A stretch of 64,000 bases of DNA from positions 2,446,267 through 2,510,266 of the forward strand of contig NZ_CP030287.1 of the NCBI RefSeq assembly GCF_003287935.1, in the 5' to 3' direction. Both the position numbers and the translations under genes were made by a program. Below the pieces are notes generated by a model that saw nothing but the letters and a program-made list of their open reading frames with translations, made no database searches and had not been told where the DNA came from. Positions 8,485 to 16,793 of the stretch are shown here, one piece after another (positions within the stretch are counted from its first letter, which is position 1; every line of letters begins with the position of its first letter). Source of the DNA: Streptomyces sp. ICC1. Its GTDB lineage: Bacteria; Actinomycetota; Actinomycetes; Streptomycetales; Streptomycetaceae.

Positions 8485-9188
8485 GGGTCGGGCGAGGGGC
8501 TCGGGCTGCCGCTCGGGTGCGAGGGGCTCGGGGAGTCCCCGGTCCGAGGGGCCTTCCCGTCCTTGCCCTTGTCCCCGGGGCCGAACCCGTCCTCGGGGGT
8601 CTGCCTGCCGCTGCCGGTGTTCTGGGCCGTACCGCCCCAGACGGTCTTGTCCCCGCTGCTGACGGCGTTCCCGGAGACCGCCTCGTAGGCGGCGATCCCG
8701 CCGATCGCGAGGGCGAAGGCGGCGGCCGAGGCCACGGCCGTGCGCTTCCACCCGCGGGTGCGGCTGCCGTGCACGGTGGCCTCGCCGAACTCCTCGTCGA
8801 GGCCCGCCGGGGGCGGGGGCGCGACCTGGCACAGCATCATCGTCCCGTCGGGCGCCCGCTCCTCCAGGGCCCCCTGCACCGGCACCTGACGGCTCTTCGG
8901 GCGGGCGCTCTCGCGCAGCTGGTCGCCGGTGCGCCGGAAGAAGTGCTGGATGACGGGCCCGCCGGCGGTGGCGACCACGCTCACGACGCCGGCGCCGAGG
9001 ATGGTCCCGTAGACCCCCATCTGCGAGGCGAGCAGGGCGGCCGCGACGGTGGCCAGGGAGGAAGCCGCGACCTGAGTCGCGCTCAGATCGAGCTTCTTCT
9101 TCTCCCCGGGCGGCCCCAGCTCGATGTCCGGCTCAGTCTTCTGACCCATCGCCATCCCCTGCGTGTCCTGCCTCTCGCGTTTCGCCAC
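8421..9188 (-). CDS. Membrane-anchored hypothetical protein with altered C terminus
   Basis: The encoded protein has about 255 residues. It begins with an acidic/Lys-rich tail (EPDIELGPPGEKKKLDLSATQVAASSLA), then a hydrophobic, Gly/Ala-rich segment (~35-75, ending GGPVIQHFFRRTGDQ). A linker follows, then a second transmembrane helix (~165-190, TAVASAAAFALAIGGIAAYEAV) and a Gly/Ser/Pro/Asp-rich external region. This arrangement is a recognisable Streptomyces family of unknown function. The last ~21 residues (after SPSPSPDPL) are antisense of the truncated transporter gene, so the natural C terminus is lost. The start may be the GTG at 9188 or the downstream ATGs at 9155/9149, which have better ribosome-site spacing. 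Confidence 0.6.
   Translation of the reverse strand: MAKRERQDTQGMAMGQKTEPDIELGPPGEKKKLDLSATQVAASSLATVAAALLASQMGVYGTILGAGVVSVVATAGGPVIQHFFRRTGDQLRESARPKSRQVPVQGALEERAPDGTMMLCQVAPPPPAGLDEEFGEATVHGSRTRGWKRTAVASAAAFALAIGGIAAYEAVSGNAVSSGDKTVWGGTAQNTGSGRQTPEDGFGPGDKGKDGKAPRTGDSPSPSHPSGSPSPSPDPLAIRPSWRPTSAVACVRLGK
8478..8490. other. Deletion junction between two convergent genes
   Basis: Forward homology to an SsuA-like binding protein ends at the AAG codon 8482-8484. Reverse-strand homology to the membrane protein's Pro/Ser-rich tail begins directly after it. Two genes that should both continue across this point stop here together, which is the pattern left by a deletion joining two unrelated loci. 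No insertion sequence or long repeat is visible at the joint. A misassembly would look the same. Confidence 0.7.
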
Positions 9189-9686
9189 TTCCTTCAGTTA
9201 CTGACACATGAGCGAAACGGATAGTTCCATTTCCGGAGATTCTGTGAAGCAGGACACCCGAAAACGGACGTGCCCCCAGGTCCGGCCGGACGCGGACCCC
9301 TTTCAGGGCAGCCCAACTCCCGCCGTCCGAGACAAGTTCGGCGGCGCGGCGGTCCACCCAGGTGGCCCGAATGGAGTACTGTGGCGAGCCCTGGGGCCGT
9401 CCTTCCTTACGGATGTCCGGACCCGGGAGAGGGGGCCGGCTGATGGAGAAACGGCACTCGAGACCGGTGATGCCGCGGTATTGCACGGCTCCTGCTGCGC
9501 ACAGTAATCGTTCGGTCACTGTGCGTACCCAACAGGTAACCGTGCCATAACAGCGATCAAGGGCGCATGCCCGACACGCCGGTTTAACTCGGCAAGGTAG
9601 TGGCAGGCTGCACCCGGGCAGGCCACACTCGACTAGCGGAAGCAGCGACGCACGTGACGTCGGCAGGCACCACCCGGGAGGTCCCC
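9189..9686. other. Intergenic region before sepH
   Basis: Nearly 500 bp lie between the divergently transcribed membrane protein and sepH. Short ORFs here have no recognizable product. The segment must hold both promoters. A short inverted pair CACAGT ... ACTGTG spans about 9497-9520. I see no RNA gene, repeat or terminator that I can support. Confidence 0.4.
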
Positions 9687-10703
9687 ATGCCCGAACTGCG
9701 TGTCGTGGCCGTCTCCAATGACGGCACACGACTGGTGCTCAAGGCTGCGGACAGCACGGAGTACACGCTTCCGATCGACGAGCGTCTCCGGGCCGCCGTG
9801 CGCAATGACCGTGCGCGCCTGAACCAGATCGAGATCGAGGTGGAGAGCCACCTCCGCCCCCGCGACATCCAGGCCCGCATACGGGCCGGTGCCTCCGCTG
9901 AGGAGGTCGCCCAGATGGCCGGCATCCCCGTCGACCGCGTACGCCGCTTCGAGGGCCCCGTGCTCGCCGAGCGCGCGTTCATGGCCGAGCGGGCCCGCAA
10001 GACCCCCGTACGCCGGCCCGGCGAGAACACCGGACCCCAGCTCGGCGAGGCCGTGCAGGAACGGCTCACGCTGCGCGGGGCCGAGAAGGAATCCGTCCAG
10101 TGGGACTCCTGGCGCCGCGACGACGGCACTTGGGAGGTCCTCCTCGTCTACCGGGTCGCGGGCGAACCGCACTCGGCGAGCTGGACCTACGACCCGCCGC
10201 GCCGGCTGGTCGTGGCCGTGGACGACGAGGCCCGCTCCCTGATCGGCGAGTCGGACGACCTGCCGGCGACGCCGGAGCCGAGCTTCCCCTTCGTGCCGAG
10301 GATCGCGCGGCTGCCGCGCGACCGGCCGCTGGACCGCGCGCTCGACCGGCAGATGGAACGCCCGGTCGCGCCCGCCCCGCCGCCGGAGCCGGAGGCCGAG
10401 GAAGAGCGGGACACCCTGACGGCCCTGCTGGAGGCGGTGCCGAGCTTCCGCGGCGATCTGGTGGTCCCGGAGCCGGTGGAGGAGCCGGAGGCGGCGGAGC
10501 CGCCTGCCGCGTCGGCCTCGACCGGTGCGGGCTCCGCGTACGCGGACGTGCTGATGCCCCGTACGGTGGCGGGCCACCGCGACCGCCTGACGGGTACGAC
10601 CGACCGCCAGGCGGAGGCCGACGGCGTCCGCCCCGGCCGCCGCGCGGCCGTCCCGAGCTGGGACGAGATCGTCTTCGGCACCCGCCGCAAGAAGCAGGAG
10701 TAG
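9687..10703 (+). CDS. sepH: Septation protein SepH (DUF3071)
   Basis: This 338-residue protein promotes FtsZ assembly during actinobacterial cell division. The N-terminal DUF3071 domain (ELRVVAVSNDGTRLVLKA through the helix-turn-helix-like ARIRAGASAEEVAQMAGIPVDRVRRFEGPVLAERAF, ~60-100) is the conserved part. The C-terminal half is a disordered Pro/Glu-rich linker ending in a short conserved basic tail (PSWDEIVFGTRRKKQE), typical of SepH. The ATG follows GGGAGG; a longer in-frame ORF upstream has no such site. It converges with the rhodanese gene over a strong hairpin. Confidence 0.93.
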   Translation: MPELRVVAVSNDGTRLVLKAADSTEYTLPIDERLRAAVRNDRARLNQIEIEVESHLRPRDIQARIRAGASAEEVAQMAGIPVDRVRRFEGPVLAERAFMAERARKTPVRRPGENTGPQLGEAVQERLTLRGAEKESVQWDSWRRDDGTWEVLLVYRVAGEPHSASWTYDPPRRLVVAVDDEARSLIGESDDLPATPEPSFPFVPRIARLPRDRPLDRALDRQMERPVAPAPPPEPEAEEERDTLTALLEAVPSFRGDLVVPEPVEEPEAAEPPAASASTGAGSAYADVLMPRTVAGHRDRLTGTTDRQAEADGVRPGRRAAVPSWDEIVFGTRRKKQE

Positions 10704-10709
10704 GCCCCG

Positions 10710-10752
10710 GGCCGGGCCCCGCGCGACGCGTCACGCCGCGCGGGGGCCGGCC
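10710..10752. terminator. Bidirectional terminator hairpin between sepH and the sulfurtransferase
   Basis: A 16-bp stem (GGCCGGGCCCCGCGCG at 10710-10725 pairing with 10737-10752, two mismatches) with an 11-nt loop lies seven bases after the sepH stop. It sits between two convergent genes. It has no T-run on either side, as is common in Streptomyces. Confidence 0.7.
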
Positions 10753-10778
10753 GCGGGCGAGCCCGGGCCCTCTCGGGC

Positions 10779-11648
10779 CTATCCGGGCAGGTCGCCCACG
10801 GCAACCTCGCGCGCCGGGTCCGAGGACCACTCCGACCAGCTGCCCGCGTACAGGGCCGCCGGGATGCCCGCCGTCTCCAGGGCCAGGACCTCGTGGGCCC
10901 CGGAGACGCCCGAGCCGCAGTACACGCCGACCGGAGCCGGGCCGTCCGCGCGCACGCCGAGCGCCGCGAAGCGCTCCCGCAGGGTGTCCGGCGCCCGCAG
11001 CAGGCCGTCCGGGCCCGTGTTTTCCGTGGTCGGGGCCGACAGCGCGCCCGGGATGTGTCCGCCGACGCGGTCGATGGGTTCCACCTCGCCCCGGTAGCGC
11101 TCCCCCGCCCGCGCGTCCAGCAGGACCCCCGTCCGGGCCAGCGCCGCCGCCCCGTCCGCGTCCAGGAGCCCGACCGCACCGGGATTTGGCTTGAAATCAC
11201 CCTCCTGTGCAGGGGTGGCGTCCGCCGAGAGGGGGCCGCCCCCGGCCGTCCACGCGGCCAGTCCCCCGTCCAGGACCCGTACGTCCGCGTGACCCGTCCA
11301 GCGCAACAGCCACCACGCCCGCGCCGCCGCCCAGCCCTGGCCGCCGTCGTACACGACCACGGGCGCCCCCGCCGAGACGCCGGCCCGCCGCATCACCGCG
11401 CCGAACGCCTCCGGGTCGGGGAGCGGATGGCGGCCCCCCGACCCCGCCGGGCCAGCGAGTTCCGCGTCGAGGTCGACGTAGACGGCGCCCGGCAGGTGCC
11501 CCGCCTCGTACGCGGGCCGCTGGTTCGGGCCGCCGAGCTGCCAGCGGATGTCCAGGAGGACCGGCGGCCGGGGGCCGGCCAGTTCGGTCTGCAGAGCGGC
11601 GGCCGAGAGGACCGGGGAAGGGGTGGCGTTCGCAGTCATGCGGGCCAT
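10779..11648 (-). CDS. Thiosulfate/3-mercaptopyruvate sulfurtransferase (tandem rhodanese)
   Basis: This 289-residue cytoplasmic enzyme has two rhodanese domains. The inactive N-terminal copy (PVLLDIRWQLGG ... VVVYDGGQGWAAARAWWLLRW) occupies ~20-145. The catalytic C-terminal copy has its active-site cysteine in the loop VGVYCGSGVSGAHEVLALE. The CGSGV loop resembles the mercaptopyruvate/thiosulfate sulfurtransferase type. It transfers sulfane sulfur to cyanide or thiols. The chosen ATG lies four bases after GGGGAG; an in-frame ATG at 11639 is an alternative. Its placement near sulfur genes may be fortuitous, since sepH and a terminator intervene. Confidence 0.88.
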   Translation of the reverse strand: MARMTANATPSPVLSAAALQTELAGPRPPVLLDIRWQLGGPNQRPAYEAGHLPGAVYVDLDAELAGPAGSGGRHPLPDPEAFGAVMRRAGVSAGAPVVVYDGGQGWAAARAWWLLRWTGHADVRVLDGGLAAWTAGGGPLSADATPAQEGDFKPNPGAVGLLDADGAAALARTGVLLDARAGERYRGEVEPIDRVGGHIPGALSAPTTENTGPDGLLRAPDTLRERFAALGVRADGPAPVGVYCGSGVSGAHEVLALETAGIPAALYAGSWSEWSSDPAREVAVGDLPG

Positions 11649-11822
11649 TTTGCTCCCCGCCACGCACCCCGTGTAACAAGCCGGACATCGACGGGCCGCA
11701 CTGATTCGGTCATCTCTCCAGGCGTGCCCCCGAACCCGGCCGGTCGGGGCGCGCCGAGCCCCTCGGGGTGGAAGCATCACTTTGGGAAACCCTCACGCGT
11801 GATCACGGAGGAGACGGCTGAC

Positions 11823-12608
11823 ATGACCGAGGCATCGGAAGCAACGCGGCGCACGCCCGGCACGCCGTGCTGGGCGAGCCTGATGGTGCACAGCCTCGGA
11901 AGCACCGAGGAGTTCTACGCCGACCTGTTCGGCTGGGAGTACGAGCCCGGCCCCGAGCAGCTGGGCCCGTACGTCCGGGCCATGCTCGACGGGCGGGAGG
12001 TGGCCGGCATCGGCGAGCTGCCGCCGGACCAGCACCTGCCGGTGGCGTGGACGACGTACCTCGCCACGGACGACGCCGACGCGACAGCCGAATCGATCCG
12101 CTCCTGCGGCGGCACGGTCGCGGTGGGGCCGCTGGACGCCGGAGCGGCCGGTCGGGTGGCCATCTGCTCGGACCCGCTGGGCGCGATCTTCGGACTCTGG
12201 CAGGCGGGCGCCCACCTCGGCACCTGGTCGGCCGGGACATCGGGCATCCCGGTGTGGAACGAGCTGGTCACGCAGGACGCCTCGACGGTCGGCAAGTTCT
12301 ACGAGCACGTCTTCGGCCACGAGGCCAGGGCGCACGCGGACGCCTCCGACGACTTCGACCACCTCACGCTGTTCCTGGAGGGCCGGCCGGTGGCCGCCGT
12401 GCACGGGGTCGGCCGGGCCCTGCCGCACGACCGGGGGCCGCACTGGATGACGTACTTCGAGGTCGAGGACACCGATGCGGCCGCCGACCGGGTCGAACGG
12501 CTCGGCGGCCGGATCATCACCCCGCCGCGCGAGGGCCTCAGCGGCCGGCTGGCCACGGTGGCGGACCCGGAGGGCGCGGTCTTCGCGCTCGTCCACACCA
12601 GGCGGTAG
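11823..12608 (+). CDS. VOC-family protein with two glyoxalase-like domains
   Basis: This 261-residue protein is built from two vicinal-oxygen-chelate repeats. The first (PCWASLMVHSLGSTEEFYADLFGWEYE ... DPLGAIFGLWQ) covers ~15-125. The second (PVWNELVTQDASTVGKFYEHVFGHEA ... DPEGAVFALVH) covers ~140-258. Such double-domain proteins in Streptomyces are usually annotated as hydroxylases or glyoxalase-like proteins of unknown substrate. The ATG follows GGAGGA. It converges with the kinase-MFS gene over a perfect 11-bp hairpin. Confidence 0.85.
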   Translation: MTEASEATRRTPGTPCWASLMVHSLGSTEEFYADLFGWEYEPGPEQLGPYVRAMLDGREVAGIGELPPDQHLPVAWTTYLATDDADATAESIRSCGGTVAVGPLDAGAAGRVAICSDPLGAIFGLWQAGAHLGTWSAGTSGIPVWNELVTQDASTVGKFYEHVFGHEARAHADASDDFDHLTLFLEGRPVAAVHGVGRALPHDRGPHWMTYFEVEDTDAAADRVERLGGRIITPPREGLSGRLATVADPEGAVFALVHTRR

Positions 12609-12617
12609 CGGGCACCG

Positions 12618-12642
12618 GCCGCCGGGCCCCCGGCCCGGCGGC
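12618..12642. terminator. Bidirectional terminator hairpin
   Basis: A perfect 11-bp GC stem (GCCGCCGGGCC / GGCCCGGCGGC) with a 3-nt loop lies ten bases beyond the VOC gene stop and just before the stop of the opposing kinase-transporter gene. It can serve both transcripts. Confidence 0.7.
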
Positions 12643-12655
12643 GTGGACGGCAGGC

Positions 12656-15118
12656 CTACCAGGGCGCCGGGGCGGCCTGCCGTACGGCGCCCCGCGGCAT
12701 CGCGGAGGTGACCATCAGCCCGCCGATCAGACCCCCGAGCAGCACGGCTCCGAACGCCCACCACAGGGCGGTGGTGTAGCCGCCCCAGATCATCTCGGTG
12801 ACCGACTCCGACGCCTCGGTGCGGCGGAGCGACTCCATGGCGACGCCGAGCAGCATGGCGCCGACCGCCTCGCCCAGCTGCTGGGCCGTGACGACGGCCG
12901 CGGAGGCCGCACCGGCGTGCCGCGGGACGACGGCGGCGGTCGCGGTGGCGAAGATCGGCACGAAGGCCAGACCGATGCCGACGCCGGTGAGGAGCATGCC
13001 GGGCAGCACCTTCACCTGGTAGGCGTCACCGGCTTCGAGGCCGGTCAGGAGCAGCAGCCCGCCGGCGGTGAGCACCAGTCCCGCGGCGATCAGGATCTGC
13101 GGCGCGGCGCGGTGCAGCAGCAGGGCGGAGACGGCGGAGCCGATGGCGACCGCGGCGACCACGGGCAGGAGGAGCAGCCCGGCCGTGGCGGATCCGTACC
13201 CGATGACCTGCGTCATGTGGAAGGTCGTGGCCGTGGACAGGATGATGAATCCGATCCCGGCCAGGAGCATGGCGAGGAGGCAGCCGAGGCGGTTGCGGTC
13301 CCCGAAGACGTACGGCGCGAGGAGCGGCTCGGCCGCCCTGCTCTGCCACCACAGGAAAGCGCCGAGCAGGAGGCCGCCGGCCACGAGCACGACCGGCACC
13401 AGGACGTTCGCCCAGCCGCGCGAGCCGGCTTCGAGGAAGCCGTAGAGCAGGGCCGCGAGTGCGGCTGAGCCGAGGCACGTGCCGAGCAGGTCGAGGCGGG
13501 CGCCGGTCCGGCCCGGGAGCTCGCGCGGCAGGGAGAGCGTGAGCAGCAGGGCGATCACCGCGAGGGGGACGGCCAGGTACAGGCACCAGCGCCAGTTCAG
13601 GGCGTCGATGAGGAAGCCGCCGGCGAGCAGCCCGAGGGCCGCACCGCCGCCCGCGATCGTGGCGTAGACCCCGAAGGCCCTGCCGCGTTCCTTGGGGTCG
13701 GTGAAGCCGGCGACCAGCAGGGAGAGCGCCGCCGGTGTCAGCAGCGCGGCGAAGACACCCTGCAGGACACGGGCCCAGAGCAGCATGCCGGGCCCGGCGG
13801 CCGCGCCGCCGAGTACGGAGACCGCGGCGAACCCGGCCAGGCCGATGATCAGGGCCCGCCTGCGCCCCACCAGGTCCGTGACGTGCCCGCCGAGCAGCAG
13901 CAGCGCGCCGAAGACGAGCCAGTAGAGGTTGAACAGCGGGCCCAGGTCGCCGCTGGCGAGGCCGAGGTCGTGCTGGACGGAGGACAGCCCCATGCCGGAG
14001 ACCGTCGCGGAGAGCACGACCATCAGCTGCACCACGGCGGCCACCGCCAGGCCCCGCCAACGCCCGGGATACGGGGACCCGGAGTCCTGCAGGGGGGCCT
14101 CGGTCGGCGCGTACTCGGGCGGTGGCGGCGTCGGCTGCAGCCGGGGCTGGGGCTGGTGCTGGGGCTGCGCGGGCGCGACGCGGGGGTCCGGCCGCGCGGC
14201 CGGGGTTTCGGCGGGCATCGCGGGGGCGTAGTCCAGCAACAGCGCCGCGTGGCGTCCGAGTTGTGCCAGGACGGCGCCCGGCAGCCATTCCGCGGCCCGG
14301 TCCGTCGCCGTGCGCTCGGCCACCTGCCGGGGCGTGGGGCGCCTGGCCGGGTCCTTGTGCAGGCAGGCGCGCACGAGGTCGAGGAGCTCCTCCGGCACGC
14401 CGGTCAGGTCCGCCTCCTCCTCGGCCACGCGGAAGAGGTGGGCGTTGAGGCCGGTGTCCGCGGCGCCGAACAGCAGGCGTCCGGTGGCGGCGTAGACGAG
14501 GACGGCGCCGAGGCAGAAGACGTCGCTGGCGGGTGTGAGTTCGAGGCCGCGGACCTGTTCCGGCGACATGAAGCCGGGAGAGCCGATCAGCATGCCGGTG
14601 TTGGTGAGCAGGCTGTCCCCGGCGAGGCTGTCCATCGCCCGGGCGATGCCGAAGTCGATGACGCGGGGTCCGTCGACGGTGACGAGCACGTTGGACGGCT
14701 TGAGGTCACGGTGGATCAGACCCGCCTCGTGCACGGCCTGCAGGGCGAGGGCGAGGCGGTTGGCGAGGGTGTGGACCGAGTACTCGGGCAGCGGCCCGAA
14801 GTCCTTGGCGACCACGGCGTGCAGGTCGGGCCCCGGGATGTACTGGGTCGCCACCCAGGGCACGGCGGCCTCGGGGTCGGCGTCGAGCACGGCCGCCGTC
14901 CAACTCCCGCCCACCCGCCGGGCGGCGGCCACTTCACGGGCGAACCGCTTGCGGAAGTCCGGGTTGCCGGCGTACTCGGCTTGCACCACCTTCACGGCCA
15001 CGGTGCGCCCACCCTCGGAGCGGCCGAGGTAGACCAGGCCCATTCCGCCGGCGCCCAGCCGGGCGATCAGGCGGTACGGGCCGATACGGGTCGGGTCTTC
15101 GGTGATCAGCTGGTCCAC
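12656..15118 (-). CDS. Ser/Thr protein kinase fused to an MFS (DHA2-type) transporter
   Basis: One 820-residue frame joins two families. Residues ~10-270 are a Hanks-type kinase: glycine loop RLGAGGMGLVYLG, VAIK-type lysine in TVAVKVV, catalytic loop IHRDLKPSN, DFG motif and the APE-equivalent SPGFMSPEQ. A Pro/Gln linker (~300-345) follows. Residues ~350-805 form about 14 hydrophobic helices with MFS signatures (GGHVTDLVGRRRALI loop; RVLQGVFAALLTPAALSLL) as in EmrB/QacA drug:H+ antiporters. All kinase catalytic residues are present. The GTG at 15118 gives the usual kinase start (DQLITEDPTRIGPYR). A TTG at 15136 would begin inside a palindrome and is less likely. There is no ribosome site, so translation may be leaderless. 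Confidence 0.88.
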   Translation of the reverse strand: MDQLITEDPTRIGPYRLIARLGAGGMGLVYLGRSEGGRTVAVKVVQAEYAGNPDFRKRFAREVAAARRVGGSWTAAVLDADPEAAVPWVATQYIPGPDLHAVVAKDFGPLPEYSVHTLANRLALALQAVHEAGLIHRDLKPSNVLVTVDGPRVIDFGIARAMDSLAGDSLLTNTGMLIGSPGFMSPEQVRGLELTPASDVFCLGAVLVYAATGRLLFGAADTGLNAHLFRVAEEEADLTGVPEELLDLVRACLHKDPARRPTPRQVAERTATDRAAEWLPGAVLAQLGRHAALLLDYAPAMPAETPAARPDPRVAPAQPQHQPQPRLQPTPPPPEYAPTEAPLQDSGSPYPGRWRGLAVAAVVQLMVVLSATVSGMGLSSVQHDLGLASGDLGPLFNLYWLVFGALLLLGGHVTDLVGRRRALIIGLAGFAAVSVLGGAAAGPGMLLWARVLQGVFAALLTPAALSLLVAGFTDPKERGRAFGVYATIAGGGAALGLLAGGFLIDALNWRWCLYLAVPLAVIALLLTLSLPRELPGRTGARLDLLGTCLGSAALAALLYGFLEAGSRGWANVLVPVVLVAGGLLLGAFLWWQSRAAEPLLAPYVFGDRNRLGCLLAMLLAGIGFIILSTATTFHMTQVIGYGSATAGLLLLPVVAAVAIGSAVSALLLHRAAPQILIAAGLVLTAGGLLLLTGLEAGDAYQVKVLPGMLLTGVGIGLAFVPIFATATAAVVPRHAGAASAAVVTAQQLGEAVGAMLLGVAMESLRRTEASESVTEMIWGGYTTALWWAFGAVLLGGLIGGLMVTSAMPRGAVRQAAPAPW

Positions 15119-15126
15119 GACAGCAA

Positions 15127-15141
15127 GATAGTTCAACTATC
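15127..15141. promoter_or_regulatory. Perfect palindrome upstream of the kinase-transporter gene
   Basis: GATAGTTCAACTATC is a 7-1-7 perfect inverted repeat ending nine bases before the GTG start of the kinase-MFS gene. It is AT-rich against its surroundings and has the size of a dimeric-repressor operator. No dedicated regulator gene lies adjacent. It may control the kinase-transporter and possibly the divergent DUF11 gene, whose start is ~200 bp away. Confidence 0.5.
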
Positions 15142-15339
15142 CAAGGCTGGTGGGTCCATCACTCGAATCCGACCCCTTCGACCCCTGGCGCGATCGGCCC
15201 AGCGTACGGCCGACGGGCTGAATTCCATCACTCATTAGTCATACATGATCAACCAGACTGCACCCTTTCTCCCGATTTGTGTGAATAGCTGACCGCGCTG
15301 GTCCTCCTTGGGCGAGCCGACTTCCCCGGAGGGCAACCG

Positions 15340-16713
15340 ATGCGACGCGTCCCGAGAAACCGGCCCGGTGCTTCGTACCGGCGCACGCCGGCCGCGCTCT
15401 GCGCGGTGGCCGCATGCGGCCTCCTCTCCCTCGCACCCTCCGCCGCGGCCGCGCCGGACCCCGGATCCACCATGTCCACCGGATCCACCGTGTCCGAGCC
15501 TGGCGGTCCCTCCGCGGCCGGCCAGCCGGCCGGGGATGCGGCCGGGGGTGCGGCCGGTAGTGCGGATCTGGCGGTGTCCGGCACGGTGCGGCCCACCGCG
15601 ACCGGCGCCCGGGACAACCGGGAGAGCGCGGCCCCGGCGGTGCGGGAGACCTTCGACTACCTCGTGACGGTGACCAACCGGGGCCCGTCCTCCGCCCGGC
15701 AGGTCCGCGTCACCGACCGCCTGCCGCCCTCCTTGGAGTTCGTCTCGTCCCGGGACGGCTGCGCCCCGAGCGGCAGCACCGCGGTGTGCGGGCCGTTGGC
15801 CACCCTCGCGGCGGGCGCCTCGCACACGTGGGTGATCACCGTGCGGCTCGCGGCCGGCTACCACGGGGACGGCGCGGACATCGTCAACGAGGCGGTCGTC
15901 GACGCGGCCACCTCGGATCCGGACTCCCGGAACAACACCTCCTCCCTGACCGGCCTGAAGGTCCCGCCCAGTGCGCGGACGGCCGATCTGTCGCTGCGCA
16001 AGACGGCGCTGCTCGCGAAGGGGCGGGAGCACGTCAAGCCGGGCGAGAAGTTCACGTACCTGATCACGGTGCTCAACCAGGGCCCGGCGACGGCGCGGCG
16101 GCTCCAGGTCACCGACCGGCTGCCGGCCTCGCTGGCCCTGCTCTCCTCACCCGACGACTGCGAGATCCCGAAGGGCGGGGACCGACTGGTGGTGTGTCCG
16201 CCGCTGGAGCGGCTGGCGGCCGGGGAGAAGGCGGAGTTCCGGATCACCGTACGGGCCGCCGGCGGGGACCGGGCGGCCCAGCCACCGGCCGGCAGGTGCA
16301 CGCCCATCGAGAACGTCGCACGCGTCACCTCGGCGAGTTTCGACCCCGACCTCTCGGACAACGCCAACGAGCCCGGTACGACGGGGCCGAAAGGCGGCCG
16401 CCTGTGCCTGGTGTCCGACAGGAACGAGGACCAGCACGGCCGTGAGGACGGCCACGAGGACCAGGACGACCGGGAAGACCAGGACGGACAGCACGGCCAG
16501 GACGGACAGCACGGCCAGGACGGCCAGGACGGCCACCGAGGCCAGGAGGACCACCACGGCCGCGAGGACCACCACGGCGGTCCGGACCACCACGCCGCCA
16601 AGGGCGACCTGGCCGACTCCGGCGCCGGTGTCCCGCGGTGGCTCATGTGGGCCTCGGCCGCCCTGATGGCCGGCGGAGCGATGCTGCGGACGGTCTTCCG
16701 GGCACGGGCTTGA
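15340..16713 (+). CDS. Secreted DUF11 protein with sortase-like C-terminal signal
   Basis: This 457-residue exported protein starts with a signal peptide (RRTPAALCAVAACGLLSLAPSAAAA, cleavage near 41). Two DUF11 beta-sandwich repeats follow (starting FDYLVTVTNRGPSSARQ near 105 and FTYLITVLNQGPATARR near 238). A ~65-residue stretch made almost only of D, H, G, Q, E and R then leads to a cell-wall-type tail: LADSG, a hydrophobic helix (WLMWASAALMAGGAML) and RARA. LADSG resembles the LAxTG motif of actinobacterial class E sortases with Ser for Thr. The ATG follows GGAGGG. The His/Asp-rich segment could bind metal or act as a spacer. It is the first of three tandem DUF11 genes. Confidence 0.8.
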   Translation: MRRVPRNRPGASYRRTPAALCAVAACGLLSLAPSAAAAPDPGSTMSTGSTVSEPGGPSAAGQPAGDAAGGAAGSADLAVSGTVRPTATGARDNRESAAPAVRETFDYLVTVTNRGPSSARQVRVTDRLPPSLEFVSSRDGCAPSGSTAVCGPLATLAAGASHTWVITVRLAAGYHGDGADIVNEAVVDAATSDPDSRNNTSSLTGLKVPPSARTADLSLRKTALLAKGREHVKPGEKFTYLITVLNQGPATARRLQVTDRLPASLALLSSPDDCEIPKGGDRLVVCPPLERLAAGEKAEFRITVRAAGGDRAAQPPAGRCTPIENVARVTSASFDPDLSDNANEPGTTGPKGGRLCLVSDRNEDQHGREDGHEDQDDREDQDGQHGQDGQHGQDGQDGHRGQEDHHGREDHHGGPDHHAAKGDLADSGAGVPRWLMWASAALMAGGAMLRTVFRARA

Positions 16714-16793
16714 CCCCGGTCCGCCGCGCGAGCCGTGGCGGACCGGCACCGGGGGGTGCGACCGCTGAGCGAGGAGATGAGGATCGTGCCCGT

